Notes: generated from the letters alone by a model not told the origin. Counted from the stretch's first letter, positions 45,963 to 55,203 are shown. The stretch is DNA of 64,000 nucleotides from CAHJXF01 sp038254545 (GCA_038254545.1 JBBSGB010000018.1:14296-78295); one strand, 5' to 3'. A program made the numbers and translations.

Positions 45963-47147
45963 TCAGCGCCGCGTCGCGGGAATCTCGAACACCTGACGCA
46001 GATATGCGAGGTAGGCTTCGTCGTCGCACATGTTCTTGGCGGGCGTATCCGAGAGCTTGGCCACCGGTTGTCCGTTGCATCGAACCATCTTCATCACGAT
46101 CTGCAACGGCGTGTAGCCGAGGTCGTTGGTGAGATTGGTGCCTACGCCGAACGCGAGCCGCGCGCGGTCGGCGAAGCGCAGGTAGAGCTCGACCACGCGC
46201 GCAAAGTCGAGGCTGTCCGAGAAGATCAGCGTCTTGGTCTTGGGATCGATACGCAGCTTCTCGAGGTGCGCGATCATGCGTTCCCCCCACGCGATCGGGT
46301 CGCCCGAGTCGTGGCGCACCCCGTCGAAGAGCTTGCAGAAATACATGTCGAAGTCGCGCAGGAAGGCATCGAAGCCATAGACGTCCGACAGCGCGATGCC
46401 GAGGTCCCCGCGATATTCGCGTGCCCAGCGCTCGAATGCATACACCTGCGAATCGCGCAGCCGCGGCCCCAGCGACTGGCAGGCCTGCAGATACTCGTGC
46501 GCCATCGTCCCCAGGGGCGTGAGGTTCTGCTTCATCGCGAACCATGTATTGCTGGTCCCCGCGAACTGCGGACCCAGGCGCTGACGCAGGATTTGCAAGA
46601 CCTCTTGCTGCCACAGCTTCGAGAAACGTCGCCGCGTGCCGTAGTCGGCGATCTTGCAATCGACCAGGCGTTCGTCGCCGGTCACCAGTGCGATCTTCTC
46701 GATCAACCGCCTGCGACCTTCGATGAAATCGGGGAAGGCCTGCATGCGCCGAAAATAGATCTCGTTGACGATCGCGAGGATCGGGATCTCGAACAGGATC
46801 GTGTAGAGCCACGGTCCGACGATCACGATCTCGATCTCGCCATTGTCCAGAGGCGAGGGCGACACCGTGATGTACTTCTCGTTCATCTGGAACAGGTCCA
46901 GAAAGTCGACGAAGTCGCTCTTGATGAAGCGCAGGCTGCGCAGCCATCGCAACTCTTCTTCACGAAACCGCAGCGAGCAGAGTTGGCGGATCTCGTCGCG
47001 AATCTCCGCGACATGCGGCACGAGATCGATCCCGGGCGTGCGGCACTTGAAGCGGTACTCGACCTGCGCGCCGGGGAATTGATGCAGCACCACCTGCATC
47101 ATCGTGAACTTGTAGAGGTCGGTATCGAGCAGCGAGGTGATGATCAT
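45963..47147 (-). CDS. pncB: Nicotinate phosphoribosyltransferase
   Basis: The 394-residue enzyme forms nicotinate mononucleotide from nicotinate and PRPP in NAD salvage. It begins ITSLLDTDLYKFTMMQVVLH, and has the autophosphorylation His region GTMAHEYLQACQSL, FDMYFCKLFDGVRHDSGDP and TLIFSDSLDFARVVELY. Length matches bacterial PncB of about 400 residues. ATG 47147 overlaps the ispD stop by 4 bp. Confidence 0.96.
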   Translation of the reverse strand: MIITSLLDTDLYKFTMMQVVLHQFPGAQVEYRFKCRTPGIDLVPHVAEIRDEIRQLCSLRFREEELRWLRSLRFIKSDFVDFLDLFQMNEKYITVSPSPLDNGEIEIVIVGPWLYTILFEIPILAIVNEIYFRRMQAFPDFIEGRRRLIEKIALVTGDERLVDCKIADYGTRRRFSKLWQQEVLQILRQRLGPQFAGTSNTWFAMKQNLTPLGTMAHEYLQACQSLGPRLRDSQVYAFERWAREYRGDLGIALSDVYGFDAFLRDFDMYFCKLFDGVRHDSGDPIAWGERMIAHLEKLRIDPKTKTLIFSDSLDFARVVELYLRFADRARLAFGVGTNLTNDLGYTPLQIVMKMVRCNGQPVAKLSDTPAKNMCDDEAYLAYLRQVFEIPATRR

Positions 47148-47884
47148 TGGGTTTCAGTCTTGTTTGCGGACGACGACGCGCGCAACAGCGCGTCCATCAT
47201 GGCCAGGTCGTCGGCGGTCGTGACCTTGAAGTTTCGCGCGGCGCCCATGACGAGGCGCGGCCTGTGGCCCGCCGCTTCGATCGCGCTCGCTTCGTCGGTA
47301 ATCGCGAGACCCTGTTCCTGCGCGACAGCGAGCGCATCGCGCAGCAGCGAAAAGCGAAACATCTGCGGCGTCTGCGCCTGCCATAACGATGCGCGAGCGA
47401 GGGTTTCGACGACGCGCGCTCGACCCGATGGATCGCGGTCGGCGCGCTTGATGGTATCCGCGGCCGGCAACGCAAGCAGGCCGCCAACCTCGTCATCGCG
47501 CAGGGCCCCGATCAAGGCGTCGATCATCGCGGGCGTGATCCCGCAGCGCGCGGCATCGTGAACCAGCACCCAGTCGTTGTCCTCATGCGTATCGCGCAGC
47601 GCATCGAGGCCGTTCTTCACCGACACATCGCGGGTCGCACCGCCCGCGCGCACGACGCGCAGCAAACGCGTCGTCGCATCGTCGAATGCGAGGCGCTCGA
47701 AGTGCGTATCGCCGGGCGCGATCACGACCGCGATGCGCTCGATCGCGGGAACGGCAGCGAAGGCCTCGACGGTACGAACGATGATCGGCTTGCCCGCCAC
47801 TTCGAGGTATTGCTTGGGAACGTCGCCGCCTGCGCGCGAGCCGGTGCCCGCGGCGGGAATCAACGCCACACAACGCGCCGGCAC
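47144..47884 (-). CDS. ispD: 2-C-methyl-D-erythritol 4-phosphate cytidylyltransferase
   Basis: The 246-residue enzyme forms CDP-methylerythritol in the MEP isoprenoid route. It has LIPAAGTGSRAGGDVPKQYL (CTP-binding, with conserved Arg and Lys), VLVHDAARCGITPAMIDAL, and TPQMFRFSLLRDAL near the end. In many betaproteobacteria it is followed by ispF; here the downstream neighbour is pncB with a 4 bp overlap, so ispF must be elsewhere. Confidence 0.95.
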   Translation of the reverse strand: MPARCVALIPAAGTGSRAGGDVPKQYLEVAGKPIIVRTVEAFAAVPAIERIAVVIAPGDTHFERLAFDDATTRLLRVVRAGGATRDVSVKNGLDALRDTHEDNDWVLVHDAARCGITPAMIDALIGALRDDEVGGLLALPAADTIKRADRDPSGRARVVETLARASLWQAQTPQMFRFSLLRDALAVAQEQGLAITDEASAIEAAGHRPRLVMGAARNFKVTTADDLAMMDALLRASSSANKTETQ

Positions 47885-47923
47885 GCTAGATTGCAGCCGC
47901 GGTCGCAGATCGACGCATGCGCA

Positions 47924-48556
47924 TCACGGCTGCGGCGGATCGCTATCGGCCACACGACGGGGAAAGCGCCTCGGGCGTTTGGGCCGGCGCGTGCGCGCGA
48001 GGATCTTCGGATACGCACGGCGCATGTAGTACAGCATCGACCACACCGTCAGCAGCGCCGCGATCCAGATCAGGCGCGTACCGACGAAGTGCGAATCGAA
48101 AACGAAGAACCAGTCGTCATAGAGCAGCATCGGAATCGCGACCATCTGCGCGATGGTCTTGATCTTTCCCAGCCAGTGCACCGTCATGCTCTTGCCGGCG
48201 CCGAGTTGCGCCATCCATTCGCGCAGCGCCGAGATCGCGATCTCGCGGCCGATGATGACGAGCGCGATCAGCACGTTGATGCGGCTCAACCACAACAGGA
48301 TCAAGAGCGCCGCGGTCACCATCAACTTGTCGGCGACCGGATCGAGGAAGGCACCGAACGACGAGGTCTGGTTCCAGCGTCGCGCCAGCCAGCCGTCGAG
48401 CCAGTCGGTGAGCGCGGCGACCACGAAGATCACCGTCGCCGTCGTGTTCTTTTCCGCGCCGGTCAACCACGCGTCGGGCAGGTAGAACACACCGACCACC
48501 AGAGGGATCAGGAGGATGCGCAGCCAAGTGAGGAGAATCGGGAGGTTGGTCGGCAT
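47924..48556 (-). CDS. pgsA: CDP-diacylglycerol--glycerol-3-phosphate 3-phosphatidyltransferase
   Basis: The 210-residue inner-membrane enzyme makes phosphatidylglycerol phosphate. The CDP-alcohol phosphotransferase signature DGxxARxxxxxxxxGxxxDxxxD is complete (DWLDGWLARRWNQTSSFGAF, LDPVADKLM). Several hydrophobic helices are present. ATG 48556 (MPTNLPILLTWLRILLIPLV) begins the family domain. The Arg/Pro-rich tail (ARTRRPKRPRRFPRR) is basic and may contact lipid headgroups. It is divergent from fdxA. Confidence 0.94.
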   Translation of the reverse strand: MPTNLPILLTWLRILLIPLVVGVFYLPDAWLTGAEKNTTATVIFVVAALTDWLDGWLARRWNQTSSFGAFLDPVADKLMVTAALLILLWLSRINVLIALVIIGREIAISALREWMAQLGAGKSMTVHWLGKIKTIAQMVAIPMLLYDDWFFVFDSHFVGTRLIWIAALLTVWSMLYYMRRAYPKILARTRRPKRPRRFPRRVADSDPPQP

Positions 48557-48652
48557 GGCCGTCGCTGGCTCAGGGCGCGCGTGCAATGATGTCGGAAGAC
48601 CACGTCGCATCGCGCACATGCGCGGACTCCGGATTATAACGATGCCCTGCGG

Positions 48653-48658
48653 TAGAAT
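48653..48658 (+). promoter_or_regulatory. Possible -10 element for fdxA
   Basis: TAGAAT lies 74 bp before the fdxA ATG (48732) in the gap with divergent pgsA. The spacer and -35 are weak, so it is a candidate only. Confidence 0.35.
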
Positions 48659-48731
48659 CGCGCCTCGCTTCATTGCACGGCTTTATTCATCGCTTCACCG
48701 CACTACGCTCATCGCGTTCCGGAGTTTCCGC

Positions 48732-49055
48732 ATGACGCACGTCGTCACCGAGTCCTGCATCAAATGCCGCTATACCGATTGCGTCGACGTCTGCCCCGTC
48801 GACTGCTTTCGCGAGGGTCCCAATTTTCTTGCGATCGATCCCGATGAATGCATCGATTGCGCGGTGTGTATTCCCGAGTGTCCGGTCAACGCCATCTTCG
48901 CGGAGGAAGACGTGCCGAGCGACCAGAAGCAGTTCATCCCGATCAACGTCGAGTTGGCGAAGGGCTGGCCGAGCATCACGCGCATGAAGCCGCATTTTTC
49001 CGACGCCGATCAGTGGAAAGACGTGAAGGAAAAAATCCAGTTCCTGGAGAAGTGA
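48732..49055 (+). CDS. fdxA: 7Fe ferredoxin FdxA
   Basis: The 107-residue ferredoxin carries one 3Fe-4S and one 4Fe-4S cluster: CIKCRYTDCVDVCPVDCF and CIDCAVCIPECPVNAIF give the seven or eight cysteines typical of FdxA. The C-terminal extension (ELAKGWPSITRMKPHFSDAD) is family-typical. It is a cytoplasmic low-potential electron carrier, and the likely partner is the ferredoxin reductase encoded 46 bp downstream. ATG 48732 starts exactly at THVVTESC. Confidence 0.95.
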   Translation: MTHVVTESCIKCRYTDCVDVCPVDCFREGPNFLAIDPDECIDCAVCIPECPVNAIFAEEDVPSDQKQFIPINVELAKGWPSITRMKPHFSDADQWKDVKEKIQFLEK

Positions 49056-49101
49056 GCATGGGCCCGCGCCGATCGCTTGCGCGCAATCGGCCGCAAGTTG
49101 C

Positions 49102-49884
49102 ATGAGCGCCGACGATAGCTCGCAGGAAGTCGCGATCCTCTGGCGCCGCGACTGGGCGTCTCATCTGTTCTCGTTTCGGGTCTCGCGACCTGAGGGTCTC
49201 GGATTCGTGCCGGGCCAGTTCGTCCGGCTCGGCGTTGCAGGCGGCGATGGCGCGATGGTGTGGCGCGCCTACTCGGTCGCCTCGAGCCCCGACGCGCCCT
49301 ACCTCGAGTTCTATTCCATCGTTGTTCCCGACGGTCCGTTCTCGCAACCGCTCGCCAAGCGCGGCGTCGGCGACGCGCTCAGGATCGATGGCAGCGTCTA
49401 TGGTTTCCTGCGGACCGACCGCTTCAGGGGCGGCAAGCACTTGTGGCTGCTTGCGACCGGGACGGGAATCGCGCCTTTCATGTCCATGCTCGAAGACGAC
49501 GCGGTCCACAACGCCTACGAAGCCATCGTCGTCGTGCACAGCGTCGGCGTGCAAGCCGAGCTCGCGTATCGCGAAGAGCTCGAGGCGTGGGCGAAGGGCC
49601 TTCGCACACGACTTCCTGCGCAGGGCCGCGCGCAGCTCCACTACGTGCCGACGCTCACGCGCGAAAGCGGCACGGGCCTGCGGCACGGGCGCATCACGAC
49701 CCAACTCTCCGACGGCAGTCTCGAAAGCTCGCTCGGCATCGCGATCGGAGCCGAGGATTCGCGCCTCATGATTTGTGGCAACCCGTCGATGATCAAGGAG
49801 GTACGGGCGATGCTGGGCGAACGCGGCATGACGCCGGTGCGCCGCGAAACGCCGGGGCAGTTCATCGTCGAGAACTTCTGGTAA
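49102..49884 (+). CDS. fpr: Ferredoxin--NADP+ reductase
   Basis: The 260-residue flavoprotein has the FAD motif WRAYSVASSPDAPYLEFYSI, the NADP region LLATGTGIAPFMSMLEDDA, and ICGNPSMIKEVRAMLGERG with a terminal aromatic (VENFW) typical of bacterial-type FNR. It moves electrons between NADPH and ferredoxin or flavodoxin for redox-stress defence and Fe-S assembly. It follows fdxA closely, which suggests a working pair. Confidence 0.93.
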   Translation: MSADDSSQEVAILWRRDWASHLFSFRVSRPEGLGFVPGQFVRLGVAGGDGAMVWRAYSVASSPDAPYLEFYSIVVPDGPFSQPLAKRGVGDALRIDGSVYGFLRTDRFRGGKHLWLLATGTGIAPFMSMLEDDAVHNAYEAIVVVHSVGVQAELAYREELEAWAKGLRTRLPAQGRAQLHYVPTLTRESGTGLRHGRITTQLSDGSLESSLGIAIGAEDSRLMICGNPSMIKEVRAMLGERGMTPVRRETPGQFIVENFW

Positions 49885-49997
49885 GCGGCTGATTTATACG
49901 TCTTCATCCGACTTGCCGTACGAGGCATCGACGCCGATAATCGCGCGTCGCCGCGCGCCGGTTCGCGGCTCGCCGGTCATCAACAACAAGAGATCCG

Positions 49998-51245
49998 ATG
50001 CTCTATCAAATGCACGAGTTGCAACGCGCGATGCTGAACCCGATGACGGCATTCGCCTCGGCGGGCGCGAAGATGTTCTCGAGCCCGCACAGTCCGCTGG
50101 CCTACATGCCATTCGCCAACCGGCTCGCGGCGGGTTACGAACTTTTCTTCCGCCTGGGTAAGGAATACGAGAAGCCCGAGTTCGGTCTGCACTCGACCAC
50201 CATCGAAGGCAAGCAGGGGCCCACCGAGGTTCCGATTCTTCAGCGCGTCGAAATCGAAAAGCCGTTCTGCAAGCTGTTGCACTTCCAGCGCTTCTTTCCG
50301 CCGGAGATGAGCAAGCGCCCCGCCGACCCCAAAGTCCTGCTGGTTGCGCCGCTGTCGGGTCACCATTCGACGCTGTTGCGCGACACCGTGCGCCAGTTGA
50401 TCACCGCGCACGACGTGTACCTCACCGACTGGGTCGATGCACGCATGGTGCCGCTGATCGAAGGCCCGTTCCATCTCGACGACTACATCGCCTACATCCA
50501 GCAATTCATTCGCCATCTCGGCCCCGACGTCCACGTGATTTCCGTGTGTCAGCCGACCGTGCCGGTGCTTGCAGCCGTGTCGCTGATGGCCTCGGCCAAG
50601 GATCCGAAGCTGCCGCGCACGATGACGATGATGGGCGGCCCGATCGACTCGCGCAAAAGCCCGACCGAGGTCAACAACCTCGCCACCACCAAGCCGTATG
50701 CGTGGTTCGAGAACAACGTGATCTACAAGGTGCCGGCCAACTATCCAGGCTATCTGCGCAGCGTCTATCCGGGTTTTCTGCAGCACGCCGGCTTCGTGGC
50801 GATGAATCCCAATCGTCATCTGAGCTCGCATCACGACTTCTATCTGCAACTGGTGCGCGGCGACGACGCGGACGCCGAAGAACATCGGCGCTTCTATGAC
50901 GAGTACAACGCGGTGCTCGACATGCCCGCCGAGTACTACCTCGACACCATCAAGACGGTTTTCCAGGACCACGCGCTCGCCACGGGAACCTGGGTGGTCC
51001 GCGGCGACAAGGTCGCCCCCCAAGACATCAAGACCGTCGCGCTCTTCACCATCGAAGGCGAGCTCGACGACATCTCCGGCAGCGGCCAGACCGAAGCGGC
51101 ACACGATCTCTGTACGAGCATCCCGAAGGCGATGAAGCAGCACTTCACCGCGCCCAAGTGCGGGCACTACGGCATCTTCAGCGGCAAGCGCTGGCGCGGC
51201 CTGATCTATCCTCGCATCCACGATTTCATACGCAAGCACGCGTAG
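49998..51245 (+). CDS. phaZ: Intracellular polyhydroxybutyrate depolymerase
   Basis: The 415-residue protein matches the Cupriavidus-type intracellular PHB depolymerase family, in which the nucleophile is a cysteine instead of serine: C184 in VHVISVCQPTVPVLAAVSLM. Other marks are MLYQMHELQRAMLNPMTAFA at the N-terminus, YLTDWVDARMVPL and KCGHYGIFSGKRWR with the catalytic His. It degrades native PHB granules; bdhA (25399-26181) handles the released monomer. It has no signal peptide, as expected. Confidence 0.95.
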   Translation: MLYQMHELQRAMLNPMTAFASAGAKMFSSPHSPLAYMPFANRLAAGYELFFRLGKEYEKPEFGLHSTTIEGKQGPTEVPILQRVEIEKPFCKLLHFQRFFPPEMSKRPADPKVLLVAPLSGHHSTLLRDTVRQLITAHDVYLTDWVDARMVPLIEGPFHLDDYIAYIQQFIRHLGPDVHVISVCQPTVPVLAAVSLMASAKDPKLPRTMTMMGGPIDSRKSPTEVNNLATTKPYAWFENNVIYKVPANYPGYLRSVYPGFLQHAGFVAMNPNRHLSSHHDFYLQLVRGDDADAEEHRRFYDEYNAVLDMPAEYYLDTIKTVFQDHALATGTWVVRGDKVAPQDIKTVALFTIEGELDDISGSGQTEAAHDLCTSIPKAMKQHFTAPKCGHYGIFSGKRWRGLIYPRIHDFIRKHA

Positions 51246-51269
51246 CGCACTCAGCGAACCTCCGGGGCG

Positions 51270-51899
51270 ATGAAGCCCGAAATTTCACTGACCGACCGCA
51301 TCGACGCGGTCCTGCCGCAGACGCAATGCCGGCAATGCGGCTTCGACGGTTGCCTGCCGTACGCGAGCGCAATCGCCAGTGGTGATGCCGAGATCAACCA
51401 GTGTCCGCCGGGCGGCGCACGGGGCGTTGCGCGCATCGCGTTGGTCACGGGCAGCACGCCCCTGCCGCTGAATCCCGCCAACGGCATCGAGAAGCCGCTT
51501 GCGCTCGCCGTCATCGACGAGGTGCTGTGCATCGGTTGCACGCTCTGCATTCAAGCCTGTCCGGTCGACGCGATCGTCGGCGCTGCCAAGCGCATGCACG
51601 ACGTGATCCCCGAGCTCTGCACCGGTTGCGAGTTGTGCGTACCGCCCTGCCCGGTCGACTGCATCGCCATGGTTCCGGCGGGTTTCGGGTGGGATGACGC
51701 GCATGCGGCCGATGCGAGAACTCGCTACGAGTCCCGCAATCGGCGACTTGCGGACGAGCGCTCGGCCGAGGCAAGTCGCAAGGATGCGATCGCCACACCG
51801 TCGCCGAAGTCCGACGCCGACGCGCGCAAGCGAGCGATCATCGCGTCAGCGGTCGCGCGTGCGAGCGAGCAGCGTCAAGGCAGAGGCAGCGCGTCCTAG
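51270..51899 (+). CDS. rnfB: RnfB-type electron transport ferredoxin-like protein
   Basis: The 209-residue protein has an N-terminal 4Fe-4S P-region (TQCRQCGFDGCLPYA, then INQCPPGG) and two ferredoxin motifs, CIGCTLCIQACPVDA and CTGCELCVPPCPVDC. The N-terminal membrane helix of full RnfB is missing. No rnfA/C/D/G/E genes are nearby. Such orphan RnfB proteins next to nth occur across betaproteobacteria, and their electron partners are unclear. The C-terminal ~50 residues are charged and helical. Confidence 0.88.
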   Translation: MKPEISLTDRIDAVLPQTQCRQCGFDGCLPYASAIASGDAEINQCPPGGARGVARIALVTGSTPLPLNPANGIEKPLALAVIDEVLCIGCTLCIQACPVDAIVGAAKRMHDVIPELCTGCELCVPPCPVDCIAMVPAGFGWDDAHAADARTRYESRNRRLADERSAEASRKDAIATPSPKSDADARKRAIIASAVARASEQRQGRGSAS

Positions 51900-51905
51900 C
51901 CGCCA

Positions 51906-53171
51906 TCAATCGCAATCCTTGTCACGACGACGTTCGCCGCGCACGAAGCACTTCGCGAAGTCCGGGTCGCCCAGCAGCTTGAACATGATGCGGGCCGCAA
52001 CGGCCGTGTCGGCGAAGTCGCTGAACAAGCCATCGACGCCTAGCAGATAGAACTGGATGTATTCGCTCGTGGGCGCGGCGTGGTAGTCGGCGGCCAGATA
52101 GCGCGGCTCGTTGCGAAAGGTGTAGGGGTGCACCAAGAGGCCGAGCTTGTGCGCGTTCTCGATCACCTTCGACGGCGGCAACGCCTTCTTGTCGGCATCG
52201 TTGACGATGCCGTTGCCGTCCACGTCGTCGGCCTTGCCGTCGCCGTTCTTGTCGGTGCCCGCCACGCTGACGATGTAGCGTTTCCAGGGGCCGATGCCGT
52301 CGGCATAGGTGCGCACTTCCGCGAGACCCTTCTGAGTGACCAGATAGCTGTAGAGATCGGTGCGGCCCGCGACAGTCCAGTCGTAAGGGCGATCGGACGG
52401 CTTGGTATAGACCAGCGACCCGTCGAGCGCGGTGTCGGATGCGTCGATCAACTGGATCAGCCTGATCGAGGTCTTCTTGCGCAGGTACTTGAGATTGGCC
52501 TGCTCGAACGACTGGATGAATACCGGTGCGCGACGGTCGTTCCACCCCGCCTTGGACAGCACCGCGAGCAGTCGGTCCTCTAGCGGCAGCCCGATGGACT
52601 GGTGATAAGTCGGATGCTTGGTTTCAGGATAGATACCGATCGGCCGGCCTTTTTCCTTCGACTTCATCTTCACGAATTCGATGATCTCGGTCAGCGTGGG
52701 GACCTGATCGAAGCCGTTGAAGCGCTGATCGCGATCCGACAGACGTTGGATCGCGCGCAACTGCTTGATCTCTGCAAGCGTGAAGTCCGACGCGAAGAAC
52801 CCATCGTCCTCTACGCCATCGACCATCACCTTCTTGCGGCGGCTGGCGAACTGCGGCAGGTCCTTGACATTGGTCGTACCGATCATGTTCGGCTCGTGTC
52901 GCGCAATCAGCACACCGTCCTTGGTTGCCACCAGGTCTGGTTCGACGAAGTCGGCGCCGAGCTCGATGCCCAGTGCATAGGCTTCGAGCGTGTGCTCGGG
53001 AAGATATCCACTGCCGCCGCCGCGATGGCCGATCACGAGCGGCTTGGGAAAGTCGCCATCGCGGCGGTTGCCCCATTGGTCCTCGTCGGCGTATGCCACG
53101 GGGGCGGCGAGCAGAGCGCCGCCGATGAACGCCAGCGCGAGCGCGGGCTTGAAGATTGCAAATCGTTTCAT
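51906..53171 (-). CDS. glpQ: Periplasmic glycerophosphodiester phosphodiesterase
   Basis: The 421-residue protein has a signal peptide (MKRFAIFKPALALAFIGGAL, cleaved near AYADEDQ) and a GDPD domain: LVIGHRGGGSGYLPEHTLEA (catalytic HRG and Glu), FVEPDLVATKDGVLIARHEP, and IGIYPETKHPTYH. It releases glycerol-3-phosphate from deacylated phospholipids. An insertion near residue 300 reads DKNGDGKADDVDGNGIVNDA, two EF-hand/dockerin-like calcium loops. It lies convergent with rnfB and divergent from nth. Confidence 0.93.
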   Translation of the reverse strand: MKRFAIFKPALALAFIGGALLAAPVAYADEDQWGNRRDGDFPKPLVIGHRGGGSGYLPEHTLEAYALGIELGADFVEPDLVATKDGVLIARHEPNMIGTTNVKDLPQFASRRKKVMVDGVEDDGFFASDFTLAEIKQLRAIQRLSDRDQRFNGFDQVPTLTEIIEFVKMKSKEKGRPIGIYPETKHPTYHQSIGLPLEDRLLAVLSKAGWNDRRAPVFIQSFEQANLKYLRKKTSIRLIQLIDASDTALDGSLVYTKPSDRPYDWTVAGRTDLYSYLVTQKGLAEVRTYADGIGPWKRYIVSVAGTDKNGDGKADDVDGNGIVNDADKKALPPSKVIENAHKLGLLVHPYTFRNEPRYLAADYHAAPTSEYIQFYLLGVDGLFSDFADTAVAARIMFKLLGDPDFAKCFVRGERRRDKDCD

Positions 53172-53322
53172 GGCTGTTTCCTCCTGATCGATTACAGCCG
53201 TGACCTTAAGCCGCGCGCATGACAGTCGCATGAAGGCGGCGCCTTGATAGCGTGGCGGCGAGGCAGCAAGGCTTCGAACCGCGGCTGATAAAATGGCCCA
53301 TGCCTGCAACTCGCGACCGCCG

Positions 53323-53979
53323 ATGAACGCCGAGCAACGATACGCGTTCTTCGCACGCCTCGCCGCGGCCGATCCCGCGCCCGCCACCGAACTCGAATAC
53401 GCGAGTCCCTTCGAACTCCTGGTCGCGGTGATTCTTTCGGCGCAGGCCACCGATGTCTCGGTCAACAAGGCGATGCGCAGCCTGTTTCCGATCGCCAATA
53501 CGCCGCAGGCGATGATCGCGTTGGGCGCCGAAGGACTCGAGCCCTATATCAAGGCCATCGGCCTGTATCGCACCAAGGCGAAGAACGTGGTCGCGATGAG
53601 CCGCGCGCTGCTCGATCGCCATGACGGCGAAGTGCCGAACGATCGCGCCGCGCTCGAGGCGCTGCCCGGTGTCGGGCGCAAGACCGCCAACGTGATCCTC
53701 AATGTGGTCTTCGGCGAACACACGCTAGCGGTCGACACGCATGTGTTTCGCGTATCGAATCGCACCGGCCTCGCACGCGGCACGACCGTCGGACGTGTCG
53801 AAGCGCTCTTGATGAAACGCGTCCCCGAAGAATTTCTCTTCGGCGCGCACCACTGGTTGATCCTGCACGGCCGTCACGTCTGCAAGGCGCGCACGCCTGA
53901 ATGCTTTCGATGCGTGGTTGCAGACCTGTGCGCCTTCAGACCCAAGACGCGGGCGCCGATCGAGGCGAAGGCATCATGA
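53323..53979 (+). CDS. nth: Endonuclease III
   Basis: The 218-residue DNA glycosylase/AP lyase removes oxidised pyrimidines. It has the helix-hairpin-helix LPGVGRKTANVILNVVFG (catalytic Lys), catalytic Asp in AVDTHVFRVSNRTGL and the 4Fe-4S Cys-x6-Cys-x2-Cys-x5-Cys (CKARTPECFRCVVADLC). The ATG at 53323 (MNAEQRYAFFARL) gives the normal length. Its stop overlaps the next gene's ATG. Confidence 0.97.
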   Translation: MNAEQRYAFFARLAAADPAPATELEYASPFELLVAVILSAQATDVSVNKAMRSLFPIANTPQAMIALGAEGLEPYIKAIGLYRTKAKNVVAMSRALLDRHDGEVPNDRAALEALPGVGRKTANVILNVVFGEHTLAVDTHVFRVSNRTGLARGTTVGRVEALLMKRVPEEFLFGAHHWLILHGRHVCKARTPECFRCVVADLCAFRPKTRAPIEAKAS

Positions 53980-54722
53980 GATCGAGCGTCCACGCGGCGA
54001 CCAAGCCTGCGAGCGCGGCCGGTGGGCATACCGAGCGCCACTTCCGCTCGAGCGACACGGTGCGCGACATCGTGCTCGGCATGGCCGACGGGCTTACGGT
54101 GCCGTTCGCGCTCGCGGCAGGCATCAGCGGGGCACTCAATGCGGCCAGCGGTTACGGCACGGCCTTGATTGTCACCGCGGGTCTCGCGGAAATCGCCGCG
54201 GGCTCGATCGCGATGGGGCTGGGCGGCTACCTTTCGGCGCGCGCCGAACGCGACCACTACGAAGCCGAACGACGCCGCGAAGAAACCGAGATCATCGAAA
54301 AGCCGGCGCACGAAAGGCGCGAAATCATCGAGATCATGGAAACCTACGGCGTGTCCGAGCAAGACACCGCGCCTCTGATCGCTGCGCTCGAACGCCAGCC
54401 CGAACGCTGGCGCGACTTCATGATGCGATTCGAGCTCGGACTCGAAGAACCCGACCCGAAGCGCGCGCGCCAGAGCGCGATCACGATCGCCCTCGCCTAT
54501 GTCGTTGGCGGCTTCGTGCCGTTGGCGCCCTATCTGTTGACGAACAGCATCGCGACCGCGCTCGGCGCATCGACCGTGGTCACGCTCGCGGCGCTGTTCG
54601 GTTTCGGATGGGTGAAAGGCCGTTACACCGGCACGCCGCCTGCGACCTCGGCCGTGCAGACCTTCGTCATCGGCGGTCTCGCAGCCGGCGCCGCATTCGC
54701 GATCGCACGGCTCGTGTCGTAG
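53976..54722 (+). CDS. VIT1/CCC1-family iron/manganese transporter
   Basis: The 248-residue membrane protein begins, after a short cytosolic lead, with the VIT1 signature DIVLGMADGLTVPFALAAGI. It has GGYLSARAERDHYEAERRRE and the acidic cytosolic metal-binding helix region EIIEKPAHERREIIEIM, then AYVVGGFVPLAPYLLTN and a final pair of helices. It would export or store Fe2+/Mn2+. It overlaps nth by 4 bp (ATGA). Linking metal export to DNA oxidation repair makes sense in oxidative stress but is inference. Confidence 0.87.
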   Translation: MRSSVHAATKPASAAGGHTERHFRSSDTVRDIVLGMADGLTVPFALAAGISGALNAASGYGTALIVTAGLAEIAAGSIAMGLGGYLSARAERDHYEAERRREETEIIEKPAHERREIIEIMETYGVSEQDTAPLIAALERQPERWRDFMMRFELGLEEPDPKRARQSAITIALAYVVGGFVPLAPYLLTNSIATALGASTVVTLAALFGFGWVKGRYTGTPPATSAVQTFVIGGLAAGAAFAIARLVS

Positions 54723-54730
54723 GCGGGCGC

Positions 54731-55180
54731 ATGTTCAATCCTTCGCGTGAGGAGGTCCGCCGATTCTTTCGCGACACGCTTGCCAAGCAGCGCGGCGGCC
54801 TGCCGCTGACGCCAATCGAAGCGATCGCGAGCGATTGGGTCGCGCGGCATCCCGATTACTTCGACACGCTCGCGCCGATTGCGGACGGCGAGCCCGACCC
54901 CTTCGAAGCGCGCGAGGGCGAGGCGAACCCGTTCCTCCACTTGGCCATGCACCTGTCGATCGCCGAACAGGTCTCGATCGACCAGCCGTCCGGAATTCGC
55001 GCGGCAGTCGAAGCCTTGATCGCAGGCCTGGGTTCGGAGCATGACGCGCACCACGAGGTGATGGAATGCCTGGGCGAAATGCTTTGGACCGCGGAACGCC
55101 ATCGCACTGCACCCGACGGAGCAGCCTACGTTCGTTGCGTAGAGCAACGCGCGCACAAGCGCATGCCGATGAGGCAGTGA
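54731..55180 (+). CDS. DUF1841-family protein
   Basis: The 149-residue protein has the DUF1841 pattern: MFNPSREEVRRFFRDTLAKQ, PFLHLAMHLSIAEQVSIDQP and HHEVMECLGEMLWTAER. It is cytoplasmic and helical, with a conserved His-rich centre (HLAMHLSIAEQ, DAHHEVMEC) that could bind metal. The family is almost limited to beta- and gammaproteobacteria and has no known function. It is 8 bp downstream of the VIT1 gene. Confidence 0.88.
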   Translation: MFNPSREEVRRFFRDTLAKQRGGLPLTPIEAIASDWVARHPDYFDTLAPIADGEPDPFEAREGEANPFLHLAMHLSIAEQVSIDQPSGIRAAVEALIAGLGSEHDAHHEVMECLGEMLWTAERHRTAPDGAAYVRCVEQRAHKRMPMRQ

Positions 55181-55203
55181 GCGTACGGGATCCCCAAATG
55201 AAA

